Shown here: in pieces, positions 5,945-6,154 of the stretch | Layout of the letters: every line of letters starts with the position of its first letter | Position numbering within the stretch: the first letter of the stretch is position 1 | Origin: Gemmatimonas sp. UBA2094 | GTDB taxonomy: Bacteria; Gemmatimonadota; Gemmatimonadetes; Gemmatimonadales; Gemmatimonadaceae | Reading direction: 5' to 3' | Assembly: GCA_002331565.1 (NCBI GenBank) | Contig: DCZC01000034.1 | Span: forward strand, 10,293-16,446 | DNA length: 6,154 bases | The notes under the pieces: model-generated | Database searches by the model: none | What the model was told of the DNA's origin: nothing | Seen by the model: the letters and a program-made list of their open reading frames with translations, nothing else | Translations under genes and position numbers: made by a program

Positions 5945-6154
5945 ATGATTCGCCTTCGACCGATTCTCACGACCCTCGCGCTCGGCGCCTCGGCCTCCGG
6001 ATTCGCTGCGACACCCCTGGCCGGGCAGGCTGGCGGTGCGCTCACTCCCGACAGCGCCACCCTCGCCGGCCTGCGCTGGCGCTCGGTGGGCCCGGTGAAC
6101 ATGGCCGGCAGCACCGGCAGCCCCACGTATCAGGCGCGGCAGCTCGCGCAGCCG
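5945..6154 (+). CDS. Probable secreted BNR/sortilin-type repeat protein, N-terminal 70 residues; 3' end outside window
   Basis: From the ATG at 5945 the frame is open to the window edge. Residues 1 to about 30 form a signal peptide: basic start (MIRLRP), a hydrophobic Leu/Ala-rich core, and a likely cleavage near PLAGQA. The mature start contains LAGLRWRSVGPVNMAG, which resembles the opening of large exported beta-propeller proteins with BNR/Asp-box or VPS10 (sortilin-like) repeats. These are numerous in Gemmatimonadota and often annotated as glycosyl hydrolases. After NMAG the sequence (STGSPTYQARQ) departs from the GR-type continuation I would expect, so a variant member or a disrupted gene cannot be excluded. 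It diverges from the NTPase gene across 49 bp. No clear Shine-Dalgarno sequence is visible. The call rests on a short stretch. Confidence 0.55.
   Translation, partial: MIRLRPILTTLALGASASGFAATPLAGQAGGALTPDSATLAGLRWRSVGPVNMAGSTGSPTYQARQLAQP

Noticed and set aside
5896..6126. Upstream extension of the NTPase frame to an ATG at 6126
   Set aside because: The extra 77 residues are Arg/Ala/Pro-rich without kinase features and would overlap the divergent gene at 5945. The ATG at 5895 is the better start.

Overview
The window is a 6.15 kb piece of a GC-rich bacterial chromosome with dense, ordinary-looking gene packing. It has no rRNA, insertion sequence, phage gene or CRISPR array. I recognise six protein genes, two of them cut by the window edges, and one tRNA. 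Very high GC at third codon positions produces many long spurious antisense reading frames. The right-hand gene resembles the secreted BNR/sortilin-type proteins that are abundant in Gemmatimonadota. Together with the other genes this makes a Gemmatimonas-like organism my best guess, but that is an inference from gene content and not a phylogenetic result.

Left part (1-1076): the N-terminal two thirds of ribose-phosphate pyrophosphokinase (prs) runs leftward out of the window from a start at 618. A 269 bp divergent spacer follows, holding a leader hairpin and two short perfect tandem repeats. A rightward tRNA-Gln(UUG) lies at 888-959. Between this tRNA and the convergent sugar kinase gene is a long composite hairpin (992-1069). 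It looks like a bidirectional terminator and is flanked by degenerate 7-base repeats.

Middle (1077-3673): a leftward Mak-like ROK fructokinase and a rightward lipoprotein with a GHL10 (DigH/YddW-type) glycosyl hydrolase domain are divergently arranged across a 68 bp spacer.

Right part (3674-6154): a leftward two-gene unit reads first an uncharacterised P-loop NTPase (5895-4996), then a KgtP-type 2-oxoglutarate/H+ symporter (4999-3707). Their stop and start overlap in GTGA, so they are probably translationally coupled. The unit converges on the glycosidase gene with a 33 bp gap that contains a small hairpin. Divergent from the NTPase, a probably secreted BNR-repeat-type protein begins at 5945 and leaves the window after 70 codons.

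The genes serve nucleotide precursor supply (Prs), sugar phosphorylation (Mak), dicarboxylate uptake (KgtP) and envelope glycan processing (GHL10). They do not form a single pathway. The most interesting parts are the NTPase coupled to KgtP and the heptad-flanked hairpin. I see no convincing sign of a wholly new defence or mobile system.
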